A program made the translations under genes and the position numbers. A stretch of DNA of 64,000 bases from Schistocerca nitens (lineage: Eukaryota; Arthropoda; Insecta; Orthoptera; Acrididae): NCBI RefSeq assembly GCF_023898315.1, contig NC_064616.1, positions 533,095,102 to 533,159,101 on the forward strand. The letters are read 5' to 3'. Every line of letters begins with the position of its first letter. Position 1 is the first letter of the stretch. The notes under the pieces are model-generated. The model did not search any database and was not told the origin of the DNA. It saw nothing but the letters and a program-made list of their open reading frames with translations. Positions 55,985-64,000 of the stretch are shown here, in pieces.

Positions 55985-56178
55985 ATTTTCTTTGTGTGTG
56001 ATTTCTAAGGGACCGAACTGCTTAGGTCATCGGTCCCTAGACTTATACACTACTTAAACTAATTTACGCTAAGAACAACACACACACCCATGCCCGAGGG
56101 AGGATCCAAACCTCCGGCGGAAGGGGCCGCGCAGTCCGCGACAGGACGCCTCAAACCGCGCGGCCACTCCGTGCGAAT
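55985..56178 (-). mobile_element. tRNA-derived SINE, third head type, inside the hAT
   Basis: Minus strand: GGAGTGGCCGCGCGGTTTGA (A box), CGGAGGTTTGGATCCTCC (degraded B box), then GGGCATGGGTGTGTGTGTTG and ACCGATGACCTAAGCAGTTC. The 3' body is clearly related to the main family, the head and tail details are not. Flanks are T-rich, so duplications could not be set with confidence. Confidence 0.85.
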
Positions 56179-56461
56179 CTTTTTCTTTTCTTTTTTGAAT
56201 GAAACGAATCTAACATCATATAGACGCTATTCCATCTTATTCCAGCGTCCTGATGTAATGTTTTATTTTTTCCTAATCTTGCCACCAAACTGGTGTGTTT
56301 CGTATATCCTGGATGGGTTCATAAATATCGGGCAATTCTACATTAAACAACTTGTCATCCAATGAGTGCCTTAACGCTGTGTTTATACAGCACAACGAGC
56401 ATGGCAGGTGTTCGTGGTGTTGAAGAGCTTTCTGTATGTAATTCTTCATGCTTTCCCGGCG

Positions 56462-56590
56462 ATCTGTTGACATCTTGGATATTCGGGAATCCAGCCGGAT
56501 GTTCGCGTCGTTCTCGCACGGTATTTGAACAGCGTGCCTCGCTGTCTTCTTCAGGTGCTACCTTCAGGATTCCCGAATATCCAAGACGTT
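56462..56590. repeat. Foldback with a degraded hammerhead-like core, inside the hAT
   Basis: Inverted ends CTTGGATATTCGGGAATCC and GGATTCCCGAATATCCAAG (19 bp, perfect). The interior minus strand has CTGAAGA followed by an ACAGCG/CGCTGT hairpin, then CAAATACCG where GAAACCGG would be expected. It looks like the same class of Penelope-linked foldback as 11236 and 28426. Confidence 0.7.
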
Positions 56591-57064
56591 AGCTTTCTTT
56601 ATGTTCGGCCCTTGATTCGTCACAAATGTCACATTGTTTAGTACCAGAGGAGATATATCTACAGCAGAAAAGTTTTCATTAAACTCTACAAGAATATTTT
56701 CAATTGTTTTTGAAACGTCGGGAATCTGTGTTATGAGGAGCATGTTGTTTCTCATTTCACATCTGTCCTCAGCGTCTACAATGAGTCTAGATGTGACAGT
56801 CAGATAATATATTTCGCGATAATTGTCAGTCCAAGGATCGCTCGTCATCGAATACACGCTATGGACAACAACTTTCTTTACTTGAGGCAAAATGTCACGT
56901 CTCACTTGATCGACAATGTCTTGTATGTGTTCTCGGAGAAGGGACTCTTTTGCTCTCATTGTACCGTACTTCGCAGCAATGTCGATTAGTCCTTGTGAAA
57001 GGCTAATAAATGCTTCCTCACTAACTGTGTTGAGCGGCTGTATATCTAACGCACACATTTGCAC

Positions 57065-57860
57065 AAATTGTCCCTGACTGTCTCTTTATCGCTGTTCGGA
57101 ATTATTATACATGCCCAATGTGTGATACTTTTGCACATATGTCCCTTCACGCTCGTGGTGTTTCCCTTACGTATGAGTAACGTTTTGCATAGCACTCTTC
57201 GGAACTGAACGTAACCCACAGGATGACAGGTATCCCTTGCAGCCGGTATCTTGAATTAAAATCAGCAATAATAAACATCTGTTCTGTCGAATACAGGTTC
57301 TATTTTTCCTCGTATCTCCTTAACATAATGAAGCAATTTTTTTTCGGAAACTGTAAGGCAACAAAAGTAAAACGGAAAATATTATGATCATTATTCCCAC
57401 AATGTCCCAACTTGAAATCTGGTGGACAATCCATTCAGTACATTATAAATATCATTCAAATCTCAATGAAGTCATAGGAACAAATTCCTCATTTTGTTCG
57501 CGAAAAGTATTTATCGAAAGACTGTTCCTCCCGCCACCGCCACACCCCATGCTCGTAACATGAAAAATAAGAAACACCATTTTTACGGTATCATACAGTC
57601 CTATAAAATAAAGTAAATGTTTCCTTTTTTATGAACGTTACGAAACTCTTAACTACTTACTGTCTGTGTGTCATATGGAGTAGGATTATCGACGGTACAG
57701 CCTACAAACTACAGTATCATCACAATTATCAGCAGACGATGCCAAAATTTTGTACTACAAGTCACAGTTAATACCATAACATGGAGTAGCGTAGCAACCC
57801 TCAGTGTCACACAAGACTGTGTATTACTACAGTTCAGTATGCTATTCCATTCACGTGTCA
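57065..57860. other. Probable hAT 5' flank; no further gene
   Basis: No zinc finger or other ORF above 66 codons. Confidence 0.3.
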
Positions 57861-57862
57861 TG

Positions 57863-59065
57863 CACTGAGGTGACAAAAGTCATCGGGTAACTCCAAATAT
57901 CGTGTCGGACCTCCTTTTACCCGGCGTAGTGCAGCAACTCGAGGTGGCATGGACTAAACAAGTTGTCAGAAGTTCCCTATAGAAATATCGAGTCATACTA
58001 TCTCTCTTGTTGTACGTTACTAAGAAAGTGTCGCCGGTGCAGGGTTTTGTGCACGAATTGATCTCTCGATTAAGTCCCATATATGTTCAGTGGGAGTCTT
58101 GTCGGGCGATCTGGATAGCTAAATCATTCGCTGTAATTGTCAAGAATGTTCTTCAAACCAGTCACAAACAGTTGTGGCCTGGAAACTTGGCGCATTGCCA
58201 TCCATAAAAATTGCATCGTTTTTTGGGAACATGAAGTCCATGAATGGTTGCGGATGGTCTCCAAGCAGCGGAACATAACCATTTCCAGACCATGATAGGC
58301 TCAGTTGCACCAAAGGATCCAGTCCATTACATGTAAACACAGCCCATACCACTATGGAGCCACCATCAGCTTGCACATTGCCTTATTGACAACTTCGGTC
58401 GCTGGCTTCATAGGGTCTGCGGCGCACTCGAACCATATCATCAGCTCTTATCAACAGAAATCGGGGCTCATCTGACATGGCCACGGTTTTCCAGGCGTCT
58501 AAGGTCCAACCGATATGGTCACGTGCCCAGGAGACGCACTGCAGGCGATATCGTGCTGTTAGCAAAGGTACTCGCGTCGGTCGTCCTCTGCCAGAGCCCA
58601 TTAACGCCATATTTCGCCGCACTTACCTAACGGATACGTTCGTCGTGTGTTCCACACTGGTTTCTGCGGTTATTTCAAGAAGTGTTGCTTGTTTGTTAGC
58701 ACTGACAACTCTACGCAAACACCGCTGCTCTCAGTCGTTAAATGAACGCTGTCGGCCACTGCGTTGTCTGTGGTGAAAAGTAATGCCTGAAGTTTGGTAT
58801 TTTAGGCACATTGATGACACAGTGGATCTCTGAACGTTGAATTCCCTAACGATTTTCGGTATGAAATGTACCATGCGTCTAGCTCTAAATACCATTCCGC
58901 GTTCAAAGTCTGTTAATTCCCATCGTACGGCACCTTTTCACATTACCCTCTTAAGTATAAAGGACAGCTCTGTCAATGCACTGCCCTTTTATACCTCGTG
59001 TACGTGCTACTACCTCCATATTTATACGTGCATATTACTATCCTATGGCTTTTGTCATCTTAGTG
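57863..59065 (-). mobile_element. Tc1-like transposon with 27-bp TIRs, decayed transposase
   Basis: Ends CACTGAGGTGACAAAAGTCA (57863) and, inverted, CACTAAGATGACAAAAGCCA (59065), followed on the right by TA at 59066-59067; the left flank is TG. Minus-strand transposase pieces: 58383-58622 with RGRPTRVPLLTARYRLQC and TVAMSDEPRFLL (first catalytic Asp), then 58140-58376 with GSIVVWAVFTCNGLDPLVQL and NDAIFMDGNAPSFQATTVCD (family FMDDNAPxH). There is a stop and shift between them, and the Glu motif is not seen. A Cys/Arg-rich N-terminal part is unrecognisable. Confidence 0.9.
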
Positions 59066-59383
59066 TAAAGTCTGGACTTCGATACAAGATAAGAATTTGA
59101 CTTGAGAATAACATTGCCTACTTTGGTAATTCTCTTGGACAAGTGTACATTAAGATGTAAGTTACATCATCAGTAGTGCCACTGCATGTCCTGCAAGGTT
59201 ACGCAACCAATTTTTATGCATTAGATGAATTTCATTCCTGGTCCTCTACTAACATATAATTTATTTAAGTAGTGCCAATAAGCGACATGTGTGTATTTCA
59301 ATACGTTACACAGGCAATCTAGATGTGGAAATAATTAATTCAAAGGTCCTTTGTCCTTTGGAAATGTGGGACTTAGGTTGAAG
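59066..59383. other. Spacer between two Tc1 elements
   Basis: No feature recognised. Confidence 0.4.
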
Positions 59384-59385
59384 TA

Positions 59386-60807
59386 CACTCCTGGAAATGG
59401 AAAAAAGAACACATTGACACCGGTGTGTCAGACCCACCATACTTGCTCCGGACACTGCGAGAGGGCTGTACAAGCAATGATCACATGCACGGCACAGCGG
59501 ACACACCAGGAACCGCGGTGTTGGCCGTCGAATGGCGCTAGCTGCGCAGCATTTGTGCACCGCCGCCGTCAGTGTCAGCCAGTTTGCCCTGGCATACGGA
59601 GCTCCATCGCAGTCTTTAACACTGGTAGCATGCCGCGACAGCGTGGACGTGAACCGTATGTGCAGTTGACGGACTTTGAGCGAGGGCGTATAGTGGGCAT
59701 GCGGGAGGCCGGGTGGACGTACCGCCGAATTGCTCAACACGTGGGGCGTGAGGTCTCCATAGTACATCGATGTTGTCGCCAGTGGTCGGCGGAAGGTGCA
59801 CGTGCCCGTCGACCTGGGACCGGACCGCAGCGACGCACGGATGCACGCCAAGACCGTAGGATCCTACGCAGTGCCGTAGGGGACCGCACCGCCACTTCCC
59901 AGCAAATTAGGGACACTGTTGCTCCTGGGGTATCGGCGAGGACCATTCGCAACCGTCTCCATGAAGCTGGGCTACGGTCCCGCACACCGTTAGGCCGTCT
60001 TCCGCTCACACCCCAACGTCGTGCAGCCCGCCTCCAGTGGTGTCGCGACAGGCGTGAATGGAGGGACGAATGGAGACGTGTCGTCTTCAGCGATGAGAGT
60101 CGCTTCTGCCTTGGTGCCAATGATGGTCGTATGCGTGTTTGGCGCCGTGCAGGTGAGCGCCACAATCAGGACTGCATACGACCGAGGCACACAGGGCCAA
60201 CACCCGGCATCATGGTGTGGGGAGCGATCTCCTACACTGGCCGTACACCACTGGTGATCGTCGAGGGGACACTGAATAGTGCACGGTACATCCAAACCGT
60301 CATCGAACCCATCGTTCTACCATTCCTAGACCGGCAAGGGAACGTGCTGTTCCAACAGGACAATGCACGTCCGCATGTATCCCGTGCCACCCAACGTGCT
60401 CTAGAAGGTGTAAGTCAACTACCCTGGCCAGCAAGATCTCCGGATCTGTCCCCCATTGAGCATGTTTGGGACTGGATGAAGCGTCGTCTGACGCGGTCTG
60501 CACGTCCAGCACGAACGCTGGTCCAACTGAGGCGCCAGGTGGAAATGGCATGGCAAGCCGTTCCACAGGACTACATCCAGCATTTCTACGATCTTCTCCA
60601 TGGGAGAATAGCAGCCTGCATTGCTGCGAAAGGTGGATATACACTGTACTAGTGCCGACATTGTGCATGCTCTGTTGCCTGTGTCTATGTGCTTGTGGTT
60701 CTGTCAGTGTGATCATGTGATGTATCTGACCCCAGGAATGTGTCAATAAAGTTTCCCCTTCCTGGGACAATGAATTCACGGTGTTCTTATTTCAATTTCC
60801 AGGAGTG
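59386..60807 (+). mobile_element. Apparently complete Tc1-like transposon
   Basis: A 1422-bp element with TA duplications at 59384-59385 and 60808-60809. The left end CACTCCTGGAAATGGAAAAA and right end (reverse complement CACTCCTGGAAATTGAAATA) continue as AGAACAC on both sides, giving a TIR of about 27 bp with two mismatches. It holds one uninterrupted transposase ORF (59630-60652) and an AATAAA at 60745-60750, about 90 bp after the stop. This is the only DNA transposon in the window in which ends, duplications and coding region all look intact, so it is probably the youngest. Confidence 0.96.
59630..60652 (+). CDS. Tc1-family transposase, intact, DD32E spacing
   Basis: A 340-residue enzyme, the usual Tc1 length. 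I chose the ATG at 59630 (MPRQRGREPYVQLTDFERGR) because the open frame upstream is TIR and untranslated text. Residues 12-55 and 70-120 form two helix-turn-helix units (WTYRRIAQHVGREVSIVHR; VSARTIRNRLHEAGLRSR), joined by an Arg/Gly-rich linker (RRPGTGPQRR). The catalytic domain has D155 (VVFSDESRF), D244 (VLFQQDNARPHVS) and E277 (WPARSPDLSPIEHVW). There are 32 residues between D244 and E277, against 34 in classic Tc1. It would bind the TIRs, cut at TA sites and reinsert by a DDE two-metal mechanism in the nucleus. No frameshift or stop. A nonsynonymous/synonymous test against other copies would show whether it is under recent selection. Confidence 0.96.
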   Translation: MPRQRGREPYVQLTDFERGRIVGMREAGWTYRRIAQHVGREVSIVHRCCRQWSAEGARARRPGTGPQRRTDARQDRRILRSAVGDRTATSQQIRDTVAPGVSARTIRNRLHEAGLRSRTPLGRLPLTPQRRAARLQWCRDRREWRDEWRRVVFSDESRFCLGANDGRMRVWRRAGERHNQDCIRPRHTGPTPGIMVWGAISYTGRTPLVIVEGTLNSARYIQTVIEPIVLPFLDRQGNVLFQQDNARPHVSRATQRALEGVSQLPWPARSPDLSPIEHVWDWMKRRLTRSARPARTLVQLRRQVEMAWQAVPQDYIQHFYDLLHGRIAACIAAKGGYTLY

Positions 60808-60809
60808 TA

Positions 60810-61330
60810 TAAATGTTTATAAGTTCAGTATAATCTAAAACATCTATCAGTAGTGCCAATATGCAAGCAATGTGTAGTTTTTTGATCTTATAGAGCAACT
60901 AAATTGTGACAGTTATGTCGCGAGTGTTTTGAACTCTAAACCTTACATGGTCTGAGAAATACTACAATTTTATTTTGCTGCAAAGTTCGAATTCATTGAT
61001 TACATTACATAAGCAGAAAATGGTTTTGCTTTTTCTTTTCCACGGCAAGTTCAACGTCAGAGATATTCGTAACATTGTGAGTGTAAATGAGTACTGAAAG
61101 ACGTAAGAACAACATTGTTTAATAATTTACGTCGCTTTAAGCTCTAACTTAAATCGGCATTTGTGTTTTTCAATGCGACGTGAGTGTCATGTTATGCAAT
61201 TAGATGTGAGATATGCCGAAACAAGCAAAACACTTAGTCAGTGAGTTGTGCAAGTGCTGATTTCCATAAACTGCGCCCAAAAAATACAGAACTTCGTAAT
61301 TATTTTTTCAGCCTCTAAAGTTCTATAAAA
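60810..61330. other. No recognised gene
   Basis: AT-rich sequence without ORFs. Confidence 0.3.
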
Positions 61331-61334
61331 TACT

Positions 61335-61630
61335 GGAAGTTACACCCTTTACATGTTTTTTGTTCGAAAGTGATGCAAAAATATGTTAAGAGCGTTCATA
61401 TACTTCCGATCACAACCAAGATGACTACATTGTAACCCTTTACATAACTTTTGGATAAATATTTTGGACAAGGTGCAAAAAGTTTGTAGAGCATTTGGAT
61501 ACTTATGAGTGCCCTAAAAAGTACTTTAAAATATGTAAGTAATGCTATTTACATAATTTTTTTGTTAAAAGTGTCATAAGAAATGCAGTACGCCTGATAC
61601 TTTTTAGCACGATTAAGGTAGTTACTTTGT
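61335..61630. repeat. Possible degenerate tandem repeat (about 100-bp unit, three units)
   Basis: Units starting at about 61340 (TTACACCCTTTACATGTTTT), 61434 (GTAACCCTTTACATAACTTT) and 61545 (TGCTATTTACATAATTTTTT) share TTTACAT-(A)-TTTTT..G followed about 20 bases on by GTG.(A)AAAAA-type text. Period roughly 95-110 bp, strongly diverged. AT richness could mimic this. Confidence 0.35.
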
Positions 61631-61878
61631 ATTTGGCTTCTTCATTTTAATACTGATCTCTAGTTGGAGGTCTGGGGAATGGAAGGAAGGTGTTAGAAGG
61701 CACAACTGGTTTAGTTACGCTATCTTAGTTTTATGATTTGTTATTTTTTAAAATTTTGATTGCCTGTAGAGGTGCGCTGGAATTTCCAATGTAAACAAAG
61801 TTCATCACAATGCTCATAGGGAATACTACTCTGTTTAATAAACAGAATTCTTAATTTTTCACACACGGAACCGGCCAA

Positions 61879-62036
61879 ATGCCGCGCGACTGCTACGATC
61901 GCAGGTTCGAATCCTGCCTCGGGGATGGATGTGTGTGATGTCCTTAGGTTAGTTAGGTTTAAGTAGTTCTAAGTTGTAGGGGACTGATGACCATAGATGT
62001 TAAGTCCCATAGTGCTCAGAGCCATTTGAACCATTT
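61879..62036 (+). mobile_element. tRNA-derived SINE (main family), 5'-truncated in the head
   Basis: Begins within the tRNA-like head (TGCCGCGCGACTGCTACGAT), keeps the B box GCAGGTTCGAATCCTGC and the whole body. Perfect 11-bp duplications GAACCGGCCAA at 61868-61878 and 62037-62047. Confidence 0.93.
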
Positions 62037-62047
62037 GAACCGGCCAA

Positions 62048-62346
62048 CTGATGTATCTCTCTCTGTGGCACCTGCGTTATACCTTTCATGGCCCGTGGTG
62101 AGCTATCGAGGTGATTATGCATACTTATTCCCAGGCTATAGGATCATGACAATCAGTCTGATCAGTACGTCTCTGCAATAATGTTTGGTGCGTGCGAAGT
62201 ACGTGATAATGTGTCCAATTTACAGAGAAATGTCGAGCGTATGTGCGTTTTAACAAATTTCAGATAATGTTATTGTTAATATATGAAGACAGTAACTGTT
62301 CCCGAAAGAACAGATACCACTGACGACCGTGCAACGTCTGTAGAAT
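62048..62346. other. No recognised gene
   Basis: No motif or ORF of note. Confidence 0.3.
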
Positions 62347-62610
62347 AAATGATAATTAGTTGAAACCCTCAGTTGCCGACAGGTGTTGTTGATATACCTC
62401 GATGGTGACAGCTGAAAATGTGTGACAGCTGAAAATGTGTGACCGGACTGGGACTCGAACCCGGGATCTCCTGCTTACATGGCAGACGCCCTATCCACCT
62501 GAGACACCGAGGACACAGATGAATAGAGCGAATGCAGGGACTTATCCCTTGCACGCTTCCCGTGAGACCCACATTCCCAACTGTCCACAATCTACATACG
62601 TAACGCTCCT
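62347..62610 (-). mobile_element. tRNA-containing repeat (TCGGTGTCTCAGG type)
   Basis: Minus strand: tRNA-like unit TCGGTGTCTCAGGTGGATAG (A box) to CCGGGTTCGAGTCCCAGTCC (B box), with an upstream segment (GGGAAGCGTGCAAGGGATAA) and a 3' body (CATCGAGGTATATCAACAAC, then CAACTAATTATCATTTATTC). It is distinct from the other tRNA-headed repeats and from its context is not an isolated tRNA gene. A 16-bp local duplication GACAGCTGAAAATGTG occurs at about 62407-62440. Confidence 0.75.
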
Positions 62611-62639
62611 AATACTGCTGCCTCCCATCTTTGATCTTT

Positions 62640-62815
62640 TTCTTTATCACCCCCCCCCCTCCCCCCAGGGCAACTACTAGTAATCTTTTGTGTCGCCCTC
62701 TTTTTTCTTTTTCTTAATTGTCTTTCTTCTCTCCTTTCTTTCGTCTGTACTAAAACATTTCTCTTTTTTTTCAAGAACCTTCTTCCTCTCTCGGTCTCTC
62801 TCCATATTTTTAACT
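62640..62815. repeat. Low-complexity pyrimidine tract
   Basis: Runs of C (62650-62669) followed by long T/C-rich text to about 62810. Ordinary simple sequence. Confidence 0.8.
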
Positions 62816-63134
62816 ATTACATTCATGAAAAAAATGTGTATGTCAACATAAAACTCATAATAAGAATTTTGTGTTGATGTGCGTATACCATCCTGACAGG
62901 GATATTTTAAATCTTAGACTAGTATGAACGTTGTTCTCACTTGAGTTTGCCACGACAACAGTGACATTTGTAGCAACCAAAATAGGATGATGATAGGAGT
63001 AGCTCCTGAAAATAGACACAGCTGATGAAGTTACAAATGATTGTAAGTATATAGCAGCAAGTATGTTTAATAATAAAATGCTTCAAGCAGTTATTCATTA
63101 GAAATGTGCCACAACGAAGTACATACATCATTTT
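62816..63134. other. No recognised gene
   Basis: A 73-codon minus-strand ORF without motifs. Confidence 0.3.
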
Positions 63135-63463
63135 CTTAGGGCCTGTGTCCCACTTCAAAGCGGGGTCGGCCTTGTTACTATGGATTTGGCGATGTTAGTG
63201 TCAGAGGGTGGACGGATGCCCTTCCTGTCGCCACCACCAACCCCCTAGTGTAAGCCATGAATGTGTTTCAGATGTCTGCAAGACGTGTAACTGAGGCGCA
63301 ACGTGGGGACCAGCCCGGTATTCACCTAGAAGGATGTGGAAATCCGTCTAAAAACCACATACAGGCTGGCCAGCATACCGGCCCTCGTCGTTAATCCGCC
63401 GGGCGGATTCGATTCGGGTCCAGCGCCGAGTCCAGAAAGCAGCGCATTATCGCTCTCGTGCCA
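63135..63463 (-). mobile_element. Composite SINE-like repeat (short-tail form), copy 2
   Basis: Reverse complement matches 27306-27705: head GACTCGGCGCTGGACCCGAA, palindrome AATCCGCCGGGCGGATT (63393-63409), ACAAGGCCGACCCCGCTTTG, and GGACACAGGCCCTAAGAAAA before ATGATG. Confidence 0.75.
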
Positions 63464-64000
63464 CAACGGAGCATATTACTACATTTATTGCTTCTACAAC
63501 AAACCCAGATGTCGTCTGCAGAGTTTCAACAACATTTCATCACGTGAAATCACACTGTTCTCCACTTCTGTGTGCCTTTTTAACTATTAGTCCTTGTGTT
63601 GTTAAAATCCATATTTTCATACATTCGATTGTCAGTACATCCAATGTGAAAACCAATGTCGCACCGTATTTTTCTTTCCCCTTTTAAACTGTTTTACTCC
63701 TATGATCTCCGTCTTCTACCGATTTTTCATTAATGCATTAATTTCTCCGGGAATAGTATTTTATAACACATTTTGTATTCAATGCGATACAAAAGTGGTG
63801 TACGCTGGGAGTTTTAGTCGGTGATGGGGCTCTAGAATGTTTGATGTCGTGGCAGTATAAAAGCTGTTATGCGTTCATAGAAACCGGCTTCGCCTGCAAC
63901 ACCTGCAGAACGTCACGCTCCCTAGCTACGGCGACTGTGGGGACAAGCGTTTCTCGTTTTCGCCCGCCCCTGAAAGCGGACTGCGGCTCCAACCGTCTCC
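63464..64000. other. Unassigned; TATA-like promoter candidate near the window end
   Basis: A TATAAAAG at about 63857, in a context that turns GC-rich afterwards (GCCTGCAACACCTGCAGAAC, CGCCCGCCCCTGAAAGCGG). It could be the start of an LTR or of a host promoter; the sequence ends before this can be judged. Confidence 0.3.

Larger units (their letters stand above)
55086..57064 (-). pseudogene. hAT transposase (hobo/Ac-like), interrupted by three insertions
   Basis: Minus-strand order. 56564-57064 has LIDIAAKYGTMRAKESLLRE and 'SVYSMTSDPWTDNYREIYYL' (TTDMWTDN.. block with the first catalytic Asp of hAT). A foldback insertion at 56462-56590 follows, then 56273-56473 with ERLPCSL-type text (HEHLPCSLCCINTALRHSLD and VELPDIYEPIQDI). 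A SINE lies at 55985-56175, then 55600-55720 (KDLLALTQENNDQTVRQKLN), a SINE at 55364-55594, and the C-terminal dimerisation end at 55086-55271 (NAKNVLSWWKASACAFTELF, then SERNFSRAGLNVS; the family reads ASERNFSRAG). Frameshifts also occur. The N-terminal zinc finger was not found. Confidence 0.85.

Noticed and set aside
58755-58790. GTGAAAAGTAATGCC resembling the terminus of the 51.5-kb nested element
   Set aside because: It lies inside the Tc1 element at 57863-59065 and has no inverted partner; likely Tc1 internal sequence.
59351-59629. Upstream 93-codon extension of the Tc1 transposase ORF
   Set aside because: It runs from outside the element through the TIR and untranslated region; the family start matches the ATG at 59630.
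59306-59851. 181-codon minus-strand ORF over the intact Tc1 element
   Set aside because: Antisense shadow of a GC-rich transposase gene; no motif, and the plus strand carries all catalytic motifs.
62438-62515. Apparent tRNA gene (minus strand)
   Set aside because: Same reason: constant upstream and downstream repeat text, and no isolated gene context.
1-64000. CRISPR arrays, bacterial operons, prophage or plasmid features
   Set aside because: No regularly spaced short repeats or prokaryotic gene organisation; content is typical of an arthropod nuclear genome.

Overview
The window reads as a transposon-packed stretch of a large insect genome. The repeat families, above all the tRNA-headed SINE that ends in CAGAGCCATTTGAACCATTT, are ones I associate with grasshoppers and locusts (Orthoptera, probably Schistocerca). 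That assignment is inference from recognising the repeats; no single-copy host gene was found to test it. No bacterial operon, CRISPR array or functional rRNA/tRNA gene is visible, and almost every ORF above about 80 codons is either transposon-derived or a shadow.

Layout. 0-9 kb: a decayed mariner tail, a LINE 3' end, a pair of direct repeats, a decayed Tc1-like element on the minus strand and a SINE. 9-12 kb: a Penelope-like element (RT plus GIY-YIG endonuclease) followed by a hammerhead-ribozyme-like motif, then a roughly 430-bp foldback carrying another such motif. 12.5-18 kb: a mariner with intact TIRs and a 5S rRNA-derived SINE, both lying between two inverted copies of an old repeat, then a Tc1-like element and a BED-type hAT fragment. 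20-26 kb: LINE, Penelope and SINE fragments. 27-34 kb: a second hammerhead foldback and a 5'-truncated Ty3/gypsy element (gag-PR-RT-RNaseH-IN-LTR) whose RT is interrupted by a SINE with perfect 13-bp target duplications. 34-45 kb: a decayed hAT, composite SINE-like repeats, more 5S-SINEs, a GC-rich island and a roughly 700-bp dispersed repeat. 45-54 kb: a CR1/jockey-type LINE, two Tc1 elements, and a mariner with a second element nested in it. 54-64 kb: a hAT interrupted by three later insertions, a decayed Tc1 element, and the one element that looks complete: a Tc1-like transposon at 59386-60807 with TA target duplications, matching TIRs and an uninterrupted 340-residue DDE transposase.

The elements interact mainly by parasitism and nesting. 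SINEs (tRNA-headed and 5S-headed) presumably borrow LINE reverse transcriptase; short TIR elements and foldbacks land in older transposons. Nested insertions with readable target duplications give a relative insertion order at several loci. The most unusual signals are (i) six hammerhead-like motifs, most of them linked to Penelope-type sequence and three of them inside inverted repeats; (ii) SINEs in which one 3' body is joined to different tRNA-like heads, beside a separate 5S-headed family; (iii) a gypsy LTR that starts with a tRNA-like, pol III-type sequence; and (iv) a Tc1 transposase with 32 rather than 34 residues between its last two catalytic positions.
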